From contig NW_027526711.1 of NCBI RefSeq assembly GCF_052857255.1, positions 56,906-120,905 of the forward strand: a stretch of 64,000 nucleotides of DNA, read 5' to 3'. Each line of letters starts with the position of its first letter. Position 1 is the first letter of the stretch. The notes below the pieces were generated by a model, which saw only the letters and a list, made by a program, of their open reading frames with translations, searched no databases and had not been told where the DNA came from. The position numbers and the translations under genes were made by a program. Shown piece by piece: positions 41,059-55,000 of this stretch. The stretch comes from Amblyomma americanum. Taxonomy: Eukaryota; Arthropoda; Arachnida; Ixodida; Ixodidae.

Positions 41059-44000
41059 GACACTTGTAAAACCGATGTGTTCAGATTTAACTCGTTTGGT
41101 CTAAAACAGGTTGTTTCGTTGTTTTAAGCAAGAATACATGCTTTTCGCGCAGTTACAGGAGAAAAAGTTTTGACTCCTATCACACAGACACTTGTAAAAC
41201 CGATGTGTTCAGATTTACCTCGTTTCGGTCTAAAACAGCTTGTTTCGTTGTTTTAAGCACGAATACATGCTTTTCGCGCTGTTATAAGAGAAAAAGTTTT
41301 GACTCGTATCACACAGACACTTGTAAAACCGATGTGTTCAGATTTAACTCGTTTCGGTCTAAAACAGGTTGGTTCGTTGTTTTAAGCAAGAATACATGCT
41401 TTTCGCGCAGTTACAGGAGAAAAAGTATTGACTCGTATCACACAGACACTTGTAAAACCGATGTGTTCAGATTTAACTCGTTTCGGTCTAAAACAACTTG
41501 TTTCGTTGTGTTAAGCAAGAATACATGCTTTTCGCGCAGTTACAGGAGAAAAAGTTTTGACTCGTATCACACAGACACTTGTAAAACCGATGTGTTCAGA
41601 TTTAACTCGTTTCGGTCTAAAACAGGTTGTTTCGTTGTTTTAAGCAAGAATACATGCTTTTCGCGCAGTTACAGGAGAAAAAGTTTTGACTCGTATCACA
41701 CAGACACTTGTAAATCCGATGTGTTCAGATTTTACTCGTTTCGGTCTAAAACAGGTTGTTTAGTTGTTTTAAGCAAGAATACATGCTTTTCGCGCAGTTA
41801 CAGGAGAAAAAGTTTTGACGTATCACACAGACACTTGTAAATCCGATGTGTTCAGATTTAACTCGTTTCGGTCTAAAACAGCTTGTTTCGTTGTTTTAAG
41901 CAAGAATACATGCTTTTCGCGCAGTTACAGGAGAAAAAGTTTTGACGCGTATCACATGGATACTTGTAAAACCGATGTCTTCAGATTTAGCTCGTTTCGG
42001 TCTAAAACAGCTTGTTTCGTTGTATTAAGCACGAATACATGCTTTTCGCGCAGTTATAAGAGAAAAAGTTTTGACTCGTATCACACAGACACTTGTAAAA
42101 CCGATGTGTTCAGATTTACCTCGTTTTGGTCTAAAACAGGTTGTTCCGTTGTTTTAAGCAAGAATACATGCTTTTCGCGCAGTTACAGGAGAAAAAGTTT
42201 TGACTCGTATCACACAGACACTTGTAAAACCGATGTGTTCAGATTTAACTCGTTTCGGTCTAAAACAGCTTGTTTCGTTGTATTAAGCACGAATACATGC
42301 TTTTCGCGCTGTTATAAGAGAAAAAGTTTTGACTCGTATCACACAGACACTTGTAAAACCGATGTGTTCAGATTTAACTCGTTTCGGTCTAAAACAGCTT
42401 GTTTCGCTGTTTTAAGCAAGAATACATGCTTTTCGCGCAGTTACAGGAGAAAAAGTTTTGAAGCGTATCACACGGACACTTGTAAAACCGATGTCTTCAG
42501 ATCTAGCTCGCTTCGTTCTAAAACAGCTTGTTTCGTTGTGTTAAGCAAGAATACATGCTTTTCGCGCAGTTATAGGAGAAAAAAGATTTGAGTCGTATCA
42601 CACAGACAATTGTAAAACCGATGTGTTCAAATTTAACTCGTTTCGGTCTAAAACAGCTTGTCTCGTTGTATTAAGCACGAATACATGCTTTCCGCGCAGT
42701 TATAAGAGAAAAAGTTTCGACGTATCACACAGACACTTGTAAAACCGATGTGTTCAGATTTAACTCGTTTCGGTCTAAAACTGGTTGTTTCGTTGTTTTA
42801 AGCAAGAATACATGCTTTTCGCGCTGTTATAAGAGAACAAGTTTTGACGTATCACACAGACACTCGTAAAACCGATGTGTTCAGATTTAACTCGTTTCGG
42901 CCTAAAACAGCTTGTTTCGTTGTGTTAAGCAAGAATACATGCTTTTCGCGCAGTTACAGGAGAAAAAGATTTGACTCGTATCACACAGACACTTGTAAAA
43001 CCGATGTGTTCAGATTTAACTCGTTTCGGTCTAAAACAGGTTGTATCGTTGTTTTAAGCAAGAATACATGCTTTTCGCGCAGTTACAGGAGAAAAAGTTT
43101 TGACTCGTATCACACAGGCACTTGTAAAACCGATGTGTTCAGATTTAACTCGTTTCGGTCTAAAACAGCTTGTTTCGTTGTGTTAAGCAAGAATACATGC
43201 TTTTCGCGCAGTTACAGGAGAAAAAGTTTTGCCGTATCACACAGACACTTGTAAATCCGATGTGTTCAGATTTTACTCGTTTCGGTCTAAAACAGCTTGT
43301 TTCGTTGTTATAAGCAAGAATACATGCTTTTCGCGCAGTTACAGGAGAAAAGTATTGACGCGTATCACATGGACACTTGTAAAACCGATGTCTTCAGATT
43401 TAGCTCGTTTCGGTCTAAAACAGCTTGTTTCGTTGTATTAAGCACGAATACATGCTTTTCGCGCAGTTATAAGAGAAAAAGTTTTCACTCGTATCACACA
43501 GACACTTGTAAAACCGATGTGTTCAGATTTAACTCGTTTTGGTCTAAAACAGGTTGTTTCGTTGTTTTAAGCAAGAATACATGCTTTTCGCGCAGTTACA
43601 GGAGAAAAAGTTTTGACTCCTATCACACAGACACTTGTAAAACCGATGTGTTCAGATTTAACTCGTTTCGGTCTAAAACAGCTTGTTTCGTTGTTTTAAG
43701 CACGAATACATGCTTTTCGCGCTGTTATAAGAGAAAAAGTTTTGACTCGTATCACACAGACACTTGTAAAACCGATGTGTTCAGATTTAACTCGTTTCGG
43801 TCTAAAACAGGTTGGTTCGTTGTTTTAAGCAAGAATACATGCTTTTCGCGCAGTTACAGGAGAAAAAGTATTGACTCGTATCACACAGACACTTGTAAAA
43901 CCGATGTGTTCAGATTTAACTCGTTTCGGTCTAAAACAACTTGTTTCGTTGTGTTAAGCAAGAATACATGCTTTTCGCGCAGTTACAGGAGAAAAAGTTT

Positions 44001-47000
44001 TGACTCGTATCACACAGACACTTGTAAATCCGATGTGTTCAGATTTTACTCGTTTCGGTCTAAAACAGGTTGTTTAGTTGTTTTAAGCAAGAATACATGC
44101 TTTTCGCGCAGTTACAGGAGAAAAAGTTTTGACGTATCACACAGACACTTGTAAATCCGATGTGTTCAGATTTAACTCGTTTCGGTCTAAAACAGCTTGT
44201 TTCGTTGTTTTAAGCAAGAATACATGCTTTTCGCGCAGTTACAGGAGAAAAAGTTTTGACGCGTATCACATGGACACTTGTAAAACCGATGTCTTCAGAT
44301 TTAGCTCGTTTCGGTCTAAAACAGATTGTTTTGTTGTATTAAGCACGAATACATGCTTTTCGCGCAGTTATAAGAGAAAAAGTTTTGACTCGTATCACAC
44401 AGACACTTGTAAAACCGATGTGTTCAGATTTACCTCGTTTTGGTCTAAAACAGGTTGTTTCGTTGTTTTAAGCAAGAATACATGCTTTTCGCGCAGTTAC
44501 AGGAGAAAAAGTTTTGACTCGTATCACACAGACACTTGTACAACCGATGTGTTCAGATTTAACTCGTTTCGGTCTAAAACAGCTTGTCTCGTTGTATTAA
44601 GCACGAATACATGCTTTCCGCGCAGTCATAAGAGAAAAAGTTTCGACGTATCACACAGACACTTGTAAAACCGATGTGTTCAGATTTAACTCGTTTCGGT
44701 CTAAAACAGCTTGTTTCGTTGTATTAAGCACGAATACATGCTTTTCGCGCAGTTATAAGAGAAAAAGTTTTGACTCGTATCACACAGACACTTGTAAAAC
44801 CGATGTGTTCAGATTTAACTCGTTTCGGTCTAAAACAGGCTGTTTCGTTGTTTTAAGCAAGAATACATGCTTTTCGCGCAGTTACAGGAAAAAAAGTTTT
44901 GACTCGTATCACACAGACACTTGTAAAACCGATGTGTTCAGATTTAACTCGTTTCGGTCTAAAACAGCTTGTTTCGTTGTGCTAAGCAAGAATACATGCT
45001 TTTCGCGCAGTTATAGGAGAAAAAAGTTTTGAGTCGTATCACACAGACACTTGTAAAACCGATGTGTTCAGATTTAACTCGTTTCGGTCTAAAACAGCTT
45101 GTCTCGTTGTATTAAGCACGAATACATGCTTTCCGCGCAGTTATAAGAGAAAAAGTTTTGACGTATAACACAGACACTAGTAAAACCGATCTGTTCAGAT
45201 TTAACTCGTTTCGGCCTAAAACAGCTTGTTTCGTTGTGTTAAGCAAGAATACATGCTTTTCGCGCAGTTACAGGAGAAAACGTTTTGACTCGTATCACAC
45301 AGACACTTGTAAAACCGATGTGTTCAGATTTAACTCGTTTCGGTCTAAAACAGGTTGTTTCGTTGTTTTAAGCAAGAATACATGCTTTTCGCGCAGTTAC
45401 AGGAGAAAAAGTTTTGACTCGTATCACACAGACACTTGTAAAACCGATGTGTTCAGATTTAACTCGTTTCGGTGTAAAACAGCTTGTTTCGTTGTGTTAA
45501 GCAAGAATACATGCTTTTCGCGCAGTTACAGGAGAAAAAGTTTTGACGTATCACACAGACACTTGTAAATCCGATGTGTTCAGATTTTACTCGTTTCGGT
45601 CTAAAACAGCTTGTTTCGTTGTTATAGCAAGAATACATGCTTTTCGCGCAGTTACAGGAGAAAAAGTTTTGACGCGTATCACATGGACACTTGTAAAACC
45701 GATGTCTTCAGATTTGGCTCGTTTCGGTCTAAAACAGCTTGTTTCGTTGTATTAAGCACGAATACATGCTTTTCGCGCAGTTACAGGAGAAAAAGTTTTG
45801 ACTCCTTTCACACAGACACTTGTAAAACCGGTGTGTTCAGATTTAACTCGTTTCGGTCTAAAACAGCTTGTTTCGTTGTTTTAAGCACGAATACATGCTT
45901 TTCGCGCTGTTATAAGAGAAAAAGTTTTGACTCGTATCACACAGACACTTGTAAAACCGATGTGTTCAGATTTAACTCGTTTCGGTCTAAAACAGGTTGG
46001 TTCGTTGTTTTAAGCAAGAATACATGCTTTTCGCGCAGTTACAGGAGAAAAAGTATTGACTCGTATCACACAGACACTTGTAAAACCGATGTGTTCAGAT
46101 TTAACTCGTTTCGGTCTAAAACAGCTTGTTTCGTTGTGTTAAGCAAGAATACATGCTTTTCGCGCAGTTACAGGAGAAAAAGTTTTGACTCGTATCACAC
46201 AGACACTTGTACAACCGATGTGTTCAGATTTAACTCGTTTCGGTCTAAAACAGCTTGTCTCGTTGTATTAAGCACGAATACATGCTTTCCGCGCAGTCAT
46301 AAGAGAAAAAGTTTCGACGTATCACACAGACACTTGTAAAACCGATGTGTTCAGATTTAACTCGTTTCGGTCTAAAACAGGTTGTTTCGTTGTTTTAAGC
46401 AAGAATACATGCTTTTCGCGCTGTTATAAGAGAACAAGTTTTGACGTATCACACAGACACTTGTAAAACCGATGTGTTCAGATTTAACTCGTTTCGGCCT
46501 AAAACAGCTTGTTTCGTTGTGTTAAGCAAGAATACATGCATTTCGCGCAGTTACAGGAGAAAAAGTTTTGACTCGTATCACACAGACACTTGTAAATCCG
46601 ATGTGTTCAGATTTTACTCGTTTCGGTCTAAAACAGCTTGTTTCGTTGTTATAAGCAAGAATACATGCTTTTCGCGCAGTTACAGGAGAAAAAGTTTTGA
46701 CGCGTATCACATGGACACTTGTAAAACCGATGTCTTCAGATTTAGCTCGTTTCGGTCTAAAACAGCTTGTTTCGTTGTATTAAGCACGAATACATGCTTT
46801 TCGCGCAGTTATAAGAGAAAAAGTTTTGACTCGTATCACACAGACACTTGTAAAACCGATGTGTTCAGATTTAACTCGTTTGGTCTAAAACAGGTTGTTT
46901 CGTTGTTTTAAGCAAGAATACATGCTTTTCGCGCAGTTACAGGAGAAAAAGTTTTGACTCCTATCACACAGACACTTGTAAAACCGATGTGTTCAGATTT

Positions 47001-50000
47001 ACCTCGTTTCGGTCTAAAACAGCTTGTTTCGTTGTTTTAAGCACGAATACATGCTTTTCGCGCTGTTATAAGAGAAAAAGTTTTGACTCGTATCACACAG
47101 ACACTTGTAAAACCGATGTGTTCAGATTTAACTCGTTTCGGTCTAAAACAGGTTGGTTCGTTGTTTTAGGCAAGAATACATGCTTTTCGCGCAGTTACAG
47201 GAGAAAAAGTATTGACTCGTATCACACAGACACTTGTAAAACCGATGTGTTCAGATTTAACTCGTTTCGGTCTAAAACAACTTGTTTCGTTGTGTTAAGC
47301 AAGAATACATGCTTTTCGCGCAGTTACAGGAGAAAAAGTTTTGACTCGTATCACACAGACACTTGTAAAACCGATGTGTTCAGATTTAACTCGTTTCGGT
47401 CTAAAACAGGTTGTTTCGTTGTTTTAAGCAAGAATACATGCTTTTCGCGCAGTTACAGGAGAAAAAGTTTTGACTCGTATCACACAGACACTTGTAAATC
47501 CGATGTGTTCAGATTTTACTCGTTTCGGTCTAAAACAGGTTGTTTAGTTGTTTTAAGCAAGAATACATGCTTTTCGCGCAGTTACAGGAGAAAAAGTTTT
47601 GACGTATCACACAGACACTTGTAAATCCGATGTGTTCAGATTTAACTCGTTTCGGTCTAAAACAGCTTGTTTCGTTGTTTTAAGCAAGAATACATGCTTT
47701 TCGCGCAGTTACAGGAGAAAAAGTTTTGACGCGTATCACATGGATACTTGTAAAACCGATGTCTTCAGATTTAGCTCGTTTCGGTCTAAAACAGCTTGTT
47801 TCGTTGTATTAAGCACGAATACATGCTTTTCGCGCAGTTATAAGAGAAAAAGTTTTGACTCGTATCACACAGACACTTGTAAAACCGATGTGTTCAGATT
47901 TACCTCGTTTTGGTCTAAAACAGGTTGTTCGGTTGTTTTAAGCAAGAATACATGCTTTTCGCGCAGTTACAGGAGAAAAAGTTTTGACTCGTATCACACA
48001 GACACTTGTAAAACCGATGTGTTAAGATTTAACTCGTTTCGGTCTAAAACAGGTTGTTTCGTTGTTTTAAGCAAGAATACATGCTTTTTGCGCAGTTACA
48101 GGAGAAAATGTATTGACTCGTATCACACAGACACTTGTAAAACCGATGTGTTCAGATTTAACTCGTTTCGGTCTAAAACAGCTTGTTTCGTTGTGTTAAG
48201 CAAGAATACATGCTTTTTGCGCAGTTACAGGAGAAAAAGTTTTGACTCGTATCACACAGACACTTGTAAAACCGATGTGTTCAGATTTAACTCGTTTCGG
48301 TCTAAAACAGCTTGTTTCGTTGTGTTAAGCAAGAATACATGCTTTTCGCGCAGTTACAGGAGAAAAAGTTTTGACTCGTACTTGTAAATCCGATGTGTTC
48401 AGATTTTACTCGTTTCGGTCTAAAACAGCTTGTTTCGTTGTTATAAGCAAGAATACATGCTTTTCGCGCAGTTACAGGAGAAAAAGTTTTGACGCGTATC
48501 ACATGGACACTTGCAAAACCGATGTCTTCAGATTTAGCTCGTTACGATCTAAAACAGCTTGTTTCGTTGTATTAAGCACGAATACATGCTTTTCGCGCAG
48601 TTATAAGAGAAAAAGTTTTGACTCGTATCACACAGACACTTGTAAAACCGATGTGTTCAGATTTACCTCGTTTCGGTCTAAAACAGCTTGTTTCGTTGTT
48701 TTAAGCAAGAATATATGCTTTTCGCGCAGTTACAGGAGAAAAAGTTTTGAAGCGTATCACACGGACACTTGTAAAACCGATGTGTTCAGATTTAGCTCGT
48801 TTCGGTCTAGAACAGCTTGTTTCGTTGTGTTAAGCAAGAATACATGCTTTTCGCGCAGTTATAGGAGAAAAAAGTTTTGACTCGTATCACACAGACACTG
48901 GTAAATCCGATGTGTTCAGATTTTACTCGTTTCGGTCTAAAACAGCTTGTTTCGTTGTTATAAGCAAGAATACATGCTTTTCGCGCAGTTACAGGAGAAA
49001 AAGTTTTGACGCGTATCACATGAACACTTGTAAAACCGATGTCTTCAGATTTAGCTCGTTTCGGTCTAAAACAGCTTGTTTCGTTGTATTAAGCACGAAT
49101 ACATGCTTTTCGCGCAGTAATGAGAGAAAAAGTTTTGACTCGTATCACACAGACACTTGTAAAACCGATGTGTTCAGATTTAACTCGTTTCGGTCTAAAA
49201 CAGGTTGTTTCGTTGTTTTAAGCAAGAATACATGCTTTTCGCGCAGTTACAGGAGAAAACGTTTTGACTCGTATCACACAGACACTTGTAAAACCGATGT
49301 GTTCAGATTTAACTCGTTTCGGTCTAAAACAGCTTGTTTCGTTGTGTTAAGCAAGAATACATGCTTTTCGCGCAGTTATAGGAGAAAAAAGTTTTGAGTC
49401 GTATCACACAGACACTTGTAAAACCGATGTGTTCAGATTTACCTCGTTTTGGTCTAAAACACGTTGTTTCGTTGTTTTAAGCAAGAATACATGCTTTTCG
49501 CGCAGTTACAGGAGAAAAAGTCTTGACTCGTATCACACAGACACTTGTAAAACCGATGTGTTCAGATTTAACTCGTTTCGGTCTAAAACAGCTTGTTTCG
49601 TTGTTTTAAGTAAGAATACATGCTTTTCGCGCAGTTACAGGAGAAAAAGTTTTGAAGCGTATCACACGGACACTTGTAAAACCGATGTCTTCAGATCTAG
49701 CTCGCTTCGTTCTAAAAGAGCTTGTTTCGTTGTGTTAAGCAAGAATACATGCTTTTCGCGCAGTTATAGGAGAAAAAAGGTTTGAGTCGTATCACACAGA
49801 CACTTGTAAAACCGATGTGTTCAGATTTAACTCGTTTCGATCTAAAACAGCTTGTTTCGTTTTATTAAGCACGAATACATGCTTTTCGCGCAGTTACAGG
49901 AGAAAAAGTTTTGACTCGTATCACACAGACAATTGTAAAACCGATGTGTTCAGATTTAACTCGTTTCGGTCTAAAACAGCTTGTTTCGTTGTTTTAAGCA

Positions 50001-50696
50001 AGAATACATGCTTTTCGCACAGTTACAGGAGAAAAAGTTTTGACGCGTATCACATGGCCACTTGTAAAACCGATGTCTTCAGATTTAGCTCGTTTCGGTC
50101 TTAAACAGCTTGTTTCGTTGTATTAAGCACGAATACATGCTTTTCGCGCAGTTATAAGAGAAAAAGTTTTGACTCGTATCACACAGACACTTGTAAAACC
50201 GATGTGTTCAGATTTAACTCGTTTAGGTCTAAAACAGGCTGTTTCGTTGTTTTAAGCAAGAATAGATGCTTTTCGCGCAGTTACAGGAGAAAACGTTTTG
50301 ACTCGTGTCACACAGACACTTGTAAAACCGATGTGTTCAGATTTACCTCGTTTCGGTCTAAAACAGCTTGTTTCGTTGTGCTAAGCAAGAATACATGCTT
50401 TTCGCGCAGTTATAGGAGAAAAAAGTTTTGAGTCGTATCACACAGACACTTGTAAAACCGATGTGTTCAGATATAACTCGTTTCGGTCTAAAACAGCTTG
50501 TCTCGTATTAAGCACGAATACATGCTTTCCGCGCAGTTATAAGAAAAAAGTTTTGACGTATCACACAGCCACTTGTAAAACCGATGTGTTCAGATTTAAC
50601 TCGTTTCGGTCTAAAACAGCTTGTTTCGTTGTTATAAGCAAGAATACATGCTTTTCGCGCTGTTACAGGAGAAAAAGTTTTGACGCGTATCACATG
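41059..50696 (+). repeat. 9638-bp tandem duplication, copy 2
   Basis: Directly follows copy 1. The crossover point is visible at the left edge: upstream of 41059 the sequence reads gacgcgtatcacatg, whereas upstream of 31421 it reads gactcgtatcacaca. Similarity continues past the right edge for about 40 bp, to 50736, where cgtttcggtct replaces cgtttggtct. AGATCT monomers are at 42499 and 49693. All rare variants of copy 1, such as gcagtaatgagag near 49117 and gtctcgtattaagc near 50500, are present. Confidence 0.93.
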
Positions 50697-51660
50697 GACA
50701 CTTGTAAAACCGATGTGTTCAGATTTAACTCGTTTCGGTCTAAAACAGGTTGTTTCGTTGTTTTAAGCAAGAATACATGCTTTTCGCGCAGTTACAGGAG
50801 AAAAAGTTTTGGCTCGTATCACACAGACACTAATAAATCCGATGTGTTCAGATTTTACTCGTTTCGGTCTAAAACAGCTTGTTTCGTTGTTATAAGCAAG
50901 AATACATGCTTTTCGCGCAGTTACAGGAGAAAAAGTTTTGACGCGTATCACGTGGACACTTGTAAAACCGATGTCTTCAGATTTAGCTCGTTTCGGTCTA
51001 AAACAGCTTGTTTCGTTGTATTAAGAACGAATACATGCTTTTCGCGCAGTAATAAGAGAAAAAGTTTTGACTCGTATCACACAGACACTTGTAAAACCGA
51101 TGTCTTCAGATCTAGCTCGCTTCGTTCTAAAACAGCTTGTTTCGTTGTGTTAAGCAAGAATACATGCTTTTCGCGCAGTTATAGGAGAAAAAAAGGTTTG
51201 AGTCGTATCACACAGACAATTGTAAAACCGATGTGTTCAGATTTAACTCGTTTCGGTCTAAAACAGCTTGTCTCGTTGTATTAAGCACGAATACATGCTT
51301 TCCGCGCAGTTATAAGAGAAAAAGTTTTGACTCGTATCACACAGACACTTGTAAAACCGATGTGTTCAGATTTAACTCGTTTCGGTCTAAAACAAGTTGT
51401 TTCGTTGTTTTAAGCAAGAATACATGCTTTTCGCGCAGTTACAGGAGAAAAAGTATTGACTCGTATCACACAGACACTTGTAAAACCGATGTGTTCAGAT
51501 TTAACTCGTTTCGGTCTAAAACAGCTTGTTTCGTTGTGTTAAGCAAGAATATATGCTTTTCGCGCAGTTACAGGAGAAAAAGTTTTGACTCGTATCACAC
51601 CGACACTTGTAAAACCGATGAGTTCAGATTTAACTCGTTTCGGTCTAAAACAGGTTGTTT
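50697..51660 (+). repeat. Terminal monomers of block B
   Basis: Seven to eight monomers between the 9638-bp repeat and the second orientation switch. Private variants: gttttggctcg near 50809, cactaataaatcc near 50828, gcagtaataagag near 51047, gagaaaaaaaggtttg near 51185 and caccgacac near 51598. The divergent AGATCT monomer is at 51108. The array stops inside a monomer after cggtctaaaacaggttgttt (51641-51660). Confidence 0.88.
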
Positions 51661-51685
51661 AACAGGTTGCTTAACACAACGAAAC
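51641..51685. other. Orientation switch B/C with short templated insertion
   Basis: Plus-oriented sequence ends at aacaggttgttt (51649-51660). It is followed by aacaggttg (51661-51669), which repeats 51649-51657, and then by minus-oriented cttaacacaacgaaac (from 51670). The last ttg of the insert also fits the expected minus-strand context ttgcttaacac, so 6 bp are strictly extra and 3 bp may be microhomology. Such a copied filler is typical of polymerase-theta-type or other microhomology-mediated end joining. Confidence 0.85.
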
Positions 51686-52028
51686 AAGCTCTTTTAGAAC
51701 GAAGCGAGCTAGATCTGAAGACATCGGTTTTACAAGTGTCCGTGTGATAGGCTTCAAAACTTTTTCTCCTGTAACTGCGCGAAAAGCATGTATTCTTGCT
51801 TAAAACAACGAAACAAGCTGTTTTAAACCGAAACGAGTTAAATCTGAACACATCGGTTTTACAAGTGTCTGTGTGATACGAGTCAAGACTTTTTCTCCTG
51901 TAACTGCGCGAAAAGCATGTATTCTTGCTTAAAACAACGAAACAACGTGTTTTAGACCAAAACGAGGTAAATCTGAACACATCGGTTTTACAAGTGTCTG
52001 TGTGATACGACTCGAAACTTTTTTCTCC
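51670..52028 (-). repeat. Junction-proximal monomers of block C
   Basis: Between the switch and the 8.9-kb unit lie almost three monomers. As reverse complement they resemble 39791-40147 and 49429-49785 (shared ctaaaagagcttg, ctaaaacacgttg and agtcttgac). The junction thus joined different phases of the HOR and not two ends of one fold-back. Confidence 0.75.
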
Positions 52029-55000
52029 TATAACTGCGCGAAAAGCATGTATTCGTGCTTAATACAACGAAACAAGCTGTTTTAGACCGAAACGAGCTAA
52101 ATCTGAAGACATCGGTTTTACAAGTGTCCATGTGATACGCGTCAAAACTTTTTCTCCTGTAACTGCGCGAAAAGCATGTATTCTTGCTTATAACAACGAA
52201 ACAAGCTGTTTTAGACCGAAACGAGTAAAATCTGAACACATCGGATTTACAAGTGTCTGTGTGATACGAGTCAAAACTTTTTCTCCTGTAACTGCGCGAA
52301 ATGCATGTATTCTTGCTTAACACAACGAAACAAGCTGTTTTAGGCCGAAACGAGTTAAATCTGAACACATCGGTTTTACAAGTGTCTGTGTGATACGTCA
52401 AAACTTGTTCTCTTATAACAGCGCGAAAAGCATGTATTCTTGCTTAAAACAACGAAACAACCTGTTTTAGACCGAAACGAGTTAAATCTGAACACATCGG
52501 TTTTACAAGTGTCTGTGTGATACGTCGAAACTTTTTCTCTTATGACTGAGCGGAAAGCATGTATTCGTGCTTAATACAACGAGACAAGCTGTTTTAGACC
52601 GAAACGAGTTAAATCTGAACACATCGGTTGTACAAGTGTCTGTGTGATACGAGTCAAAACTTTTTCTCCTGTAACTGCGCGAAAAGCATGTATTCTTGCT
52701 TAACACAACGAAACAAGCTGTTTTAGACCGAAACGAGTTAAATCTGAACACATCGGTTTTACAAGTGTCTGTGTGATACGAGTCAATACTTTTTCTCCTG
52801 TAACTGCGCGAAAAGCATGTATTCTTGCTTAAAACAACGAACCAACCTGTTTTAGACCGAAACGAGTTAAATCTGAACACATCGGTTTTACAAGTGTCTG
52901 TGTAATAGGAGTCAAAACTTTTTCTCTTATAACAGCGCGAAAAGCATGTATTCGTGCTTAAAACAACGAAACAAGCTGTTTTAGACCGAAACGAGTTAAA
53001 TCTGAACACATCGATTTTACAAGTGTGTGTGATACGAGTCAAAACTTTTTTCTCCTATAACTGCGCGAAAAGCATGTATTCGTGCTTAATACAACGAAAC
53101 AAGCTGTTTTAGACCGAAACGAGTTAAATCTGAACACATCAGATTTACAAGTGTCTGTGTGATACGAGTCAAAACTTTTTCTCCTGTAACTGCGCGAAAA
53201 CCATGTATTCTTGCTTAACACAACGAAACAAGCTGTTTTAGACCGAAACGAGTTAAATCTGAACACATCGATTTTACAAGTGTCTGTGTGATACGAGTCA
53301 AAACTTTTTTCTCCTATAACTGCGCGAAAAGCATGTATTCTTGCTTAACACAACGAAACAAGCTGTTCTAGACCGAAACGAGCTAAATCTGAACACATCG
53401 GTTTTACAAGTGTCCGTGTGATACGCTTCAAAACTTTTTCTCCTGTAACTGCGCGAAAAGCATATATTCTTGCTTAAAACAACGAAACAAGCTGTTTTAG
53501 ACCGAAACGAGGTAAATCTGAACACATCGGTTTTACAAGTGTCTGTGTGATACGAGTCAAAACTTTTTCTCTTATAACTGCGCGAAAAGCATGTATTCGT
53601 GCTTAATACAACGAAACAAGCTGTTTTAGATCGTAACGAGCTAAATCTGAAGACATCGGTTTTGCAAGTGTCCATGTGATACGCGTCAAAACTTTTTCTC
53701 CTGTAACTGCGCGAAAAGCATGTATTCTTGCTTATAACAACGAAACAAGCTGTTTTAGACCGAAACGAGTAAAATCTGAACACATCGGATTTACAAGTAC
53801 GAGTCAAAACTTTTTCTCCTGTAACTGCGCGAAAAGCATGTATTCTTGCTTAACACAACGAAACAAGCTGTTTTAGACCGAAACGAGTTAAATCTGAACA
53901 CATCGGTTTTACAAGTGTCTGTGTGATACGAGTCAAAACTTTTTCTCCTGTAACTGCGCAAAAAGCATGTATTCTTGCTTAACACAACGAAACAAGCTGT
54001 TTTAGACCGAAACGAGTTAAATCTGAACACATCGGTTTTACAAGTGTCTGTGTGATACGAGTCAATACATTTTCTCCTGTAACTGCGCAAAAAGCATGTA
54101 TTCTTGCTTAAAACAACGAAACAACCTGTTTTAGACCGAAACGAGTTAAATCTTAACACATCGGTTTTACAAGTGTCTGTGTGATACGAGTCAAAACTTT
54201 TTCTCCTGTAACTGCGCGAAAAGCATGTATTCTTGCTTAAAACAACCGAACAACCTGTTTTAGACAAAAACGAGGTAAATCTGAACACATCGGTTTTACA
54301 AGTGTCTGTGTGATACGAGTCAAAACTTTTTCTCTTATAACTGCGCGAAAAGCATGTATTCGTGCTTAATACAACGAAACAAGCTGTTTTAGACCGAAAC
54401 GAGCTAAATCTGAAGACATCGGTTTTACAAGTATCCATGTGATACGCGTCAAAACTTTTTCTCCTGTAACTGCGCGAAAAGCATGTATTCTTGCTTAAAA
54501 CAACGAAACAAGCTGTTTTAGACCGAAACGAGTTAAATCTGAACACATCGGATTTACAAGTGTCTGTGTGATACGTCAAAACTTTTTCTCCTGTAACTGC
54601 GCGAAAAGCATGTATTCTTGCTTAAAACAACTAAACAACCTGTTTTAGACCGAAACGAGTAAAATCTGAACACATCGGATTTACAAGTGTCTGTGTGATA
54701 CGAGTCAAAACTTTTTCTCCTGTAACTGCGCGAAAAGCATGTATTCTTGCTTAAAACAACGAAACAACCTGTTTTAGACCGAAACGAGTTAAATCTGAAC
54801 ACATCGGTTTTACAAGTGTCTGTGTGATACGAGTCAAAACTTTTTCTCCTGTAACTGCGCGAAAAGCATGTATTCTTGCTTAACACAACGAAACAAGTTG
54901 TTTTAGACCGAAACGAGTTAAATCTGAACACATCGGTTTTACAAGTGTCTGTGTGATACGAGTCAATACTTTTTCTCCTGTAACTGCGCGAAAAGCATGT

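Larger units (their letters stand above)
9374..51660 (+). repeat. Satellite block B, plus-oriented tandem array
   Basis: About 329 head-to-tail monomers in one orientation over 42.3 kb with no interruption by other sequence. Homogeneity increases from left to right. The first 3.7 kb lacks near-identical long copies, the middle carries HORs of 1.3 to 4.1 kb, and the last 19 kb is a nearly perfect 9.6-kb tandem duplication. Monomer lengths are mostly 129 bp, with 127-bp forms (gacgtatcac in place of gactcgtatcac) and 130-bp forms (an extra A in gagaaaaaaggtttg). Confidence 0.97.
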
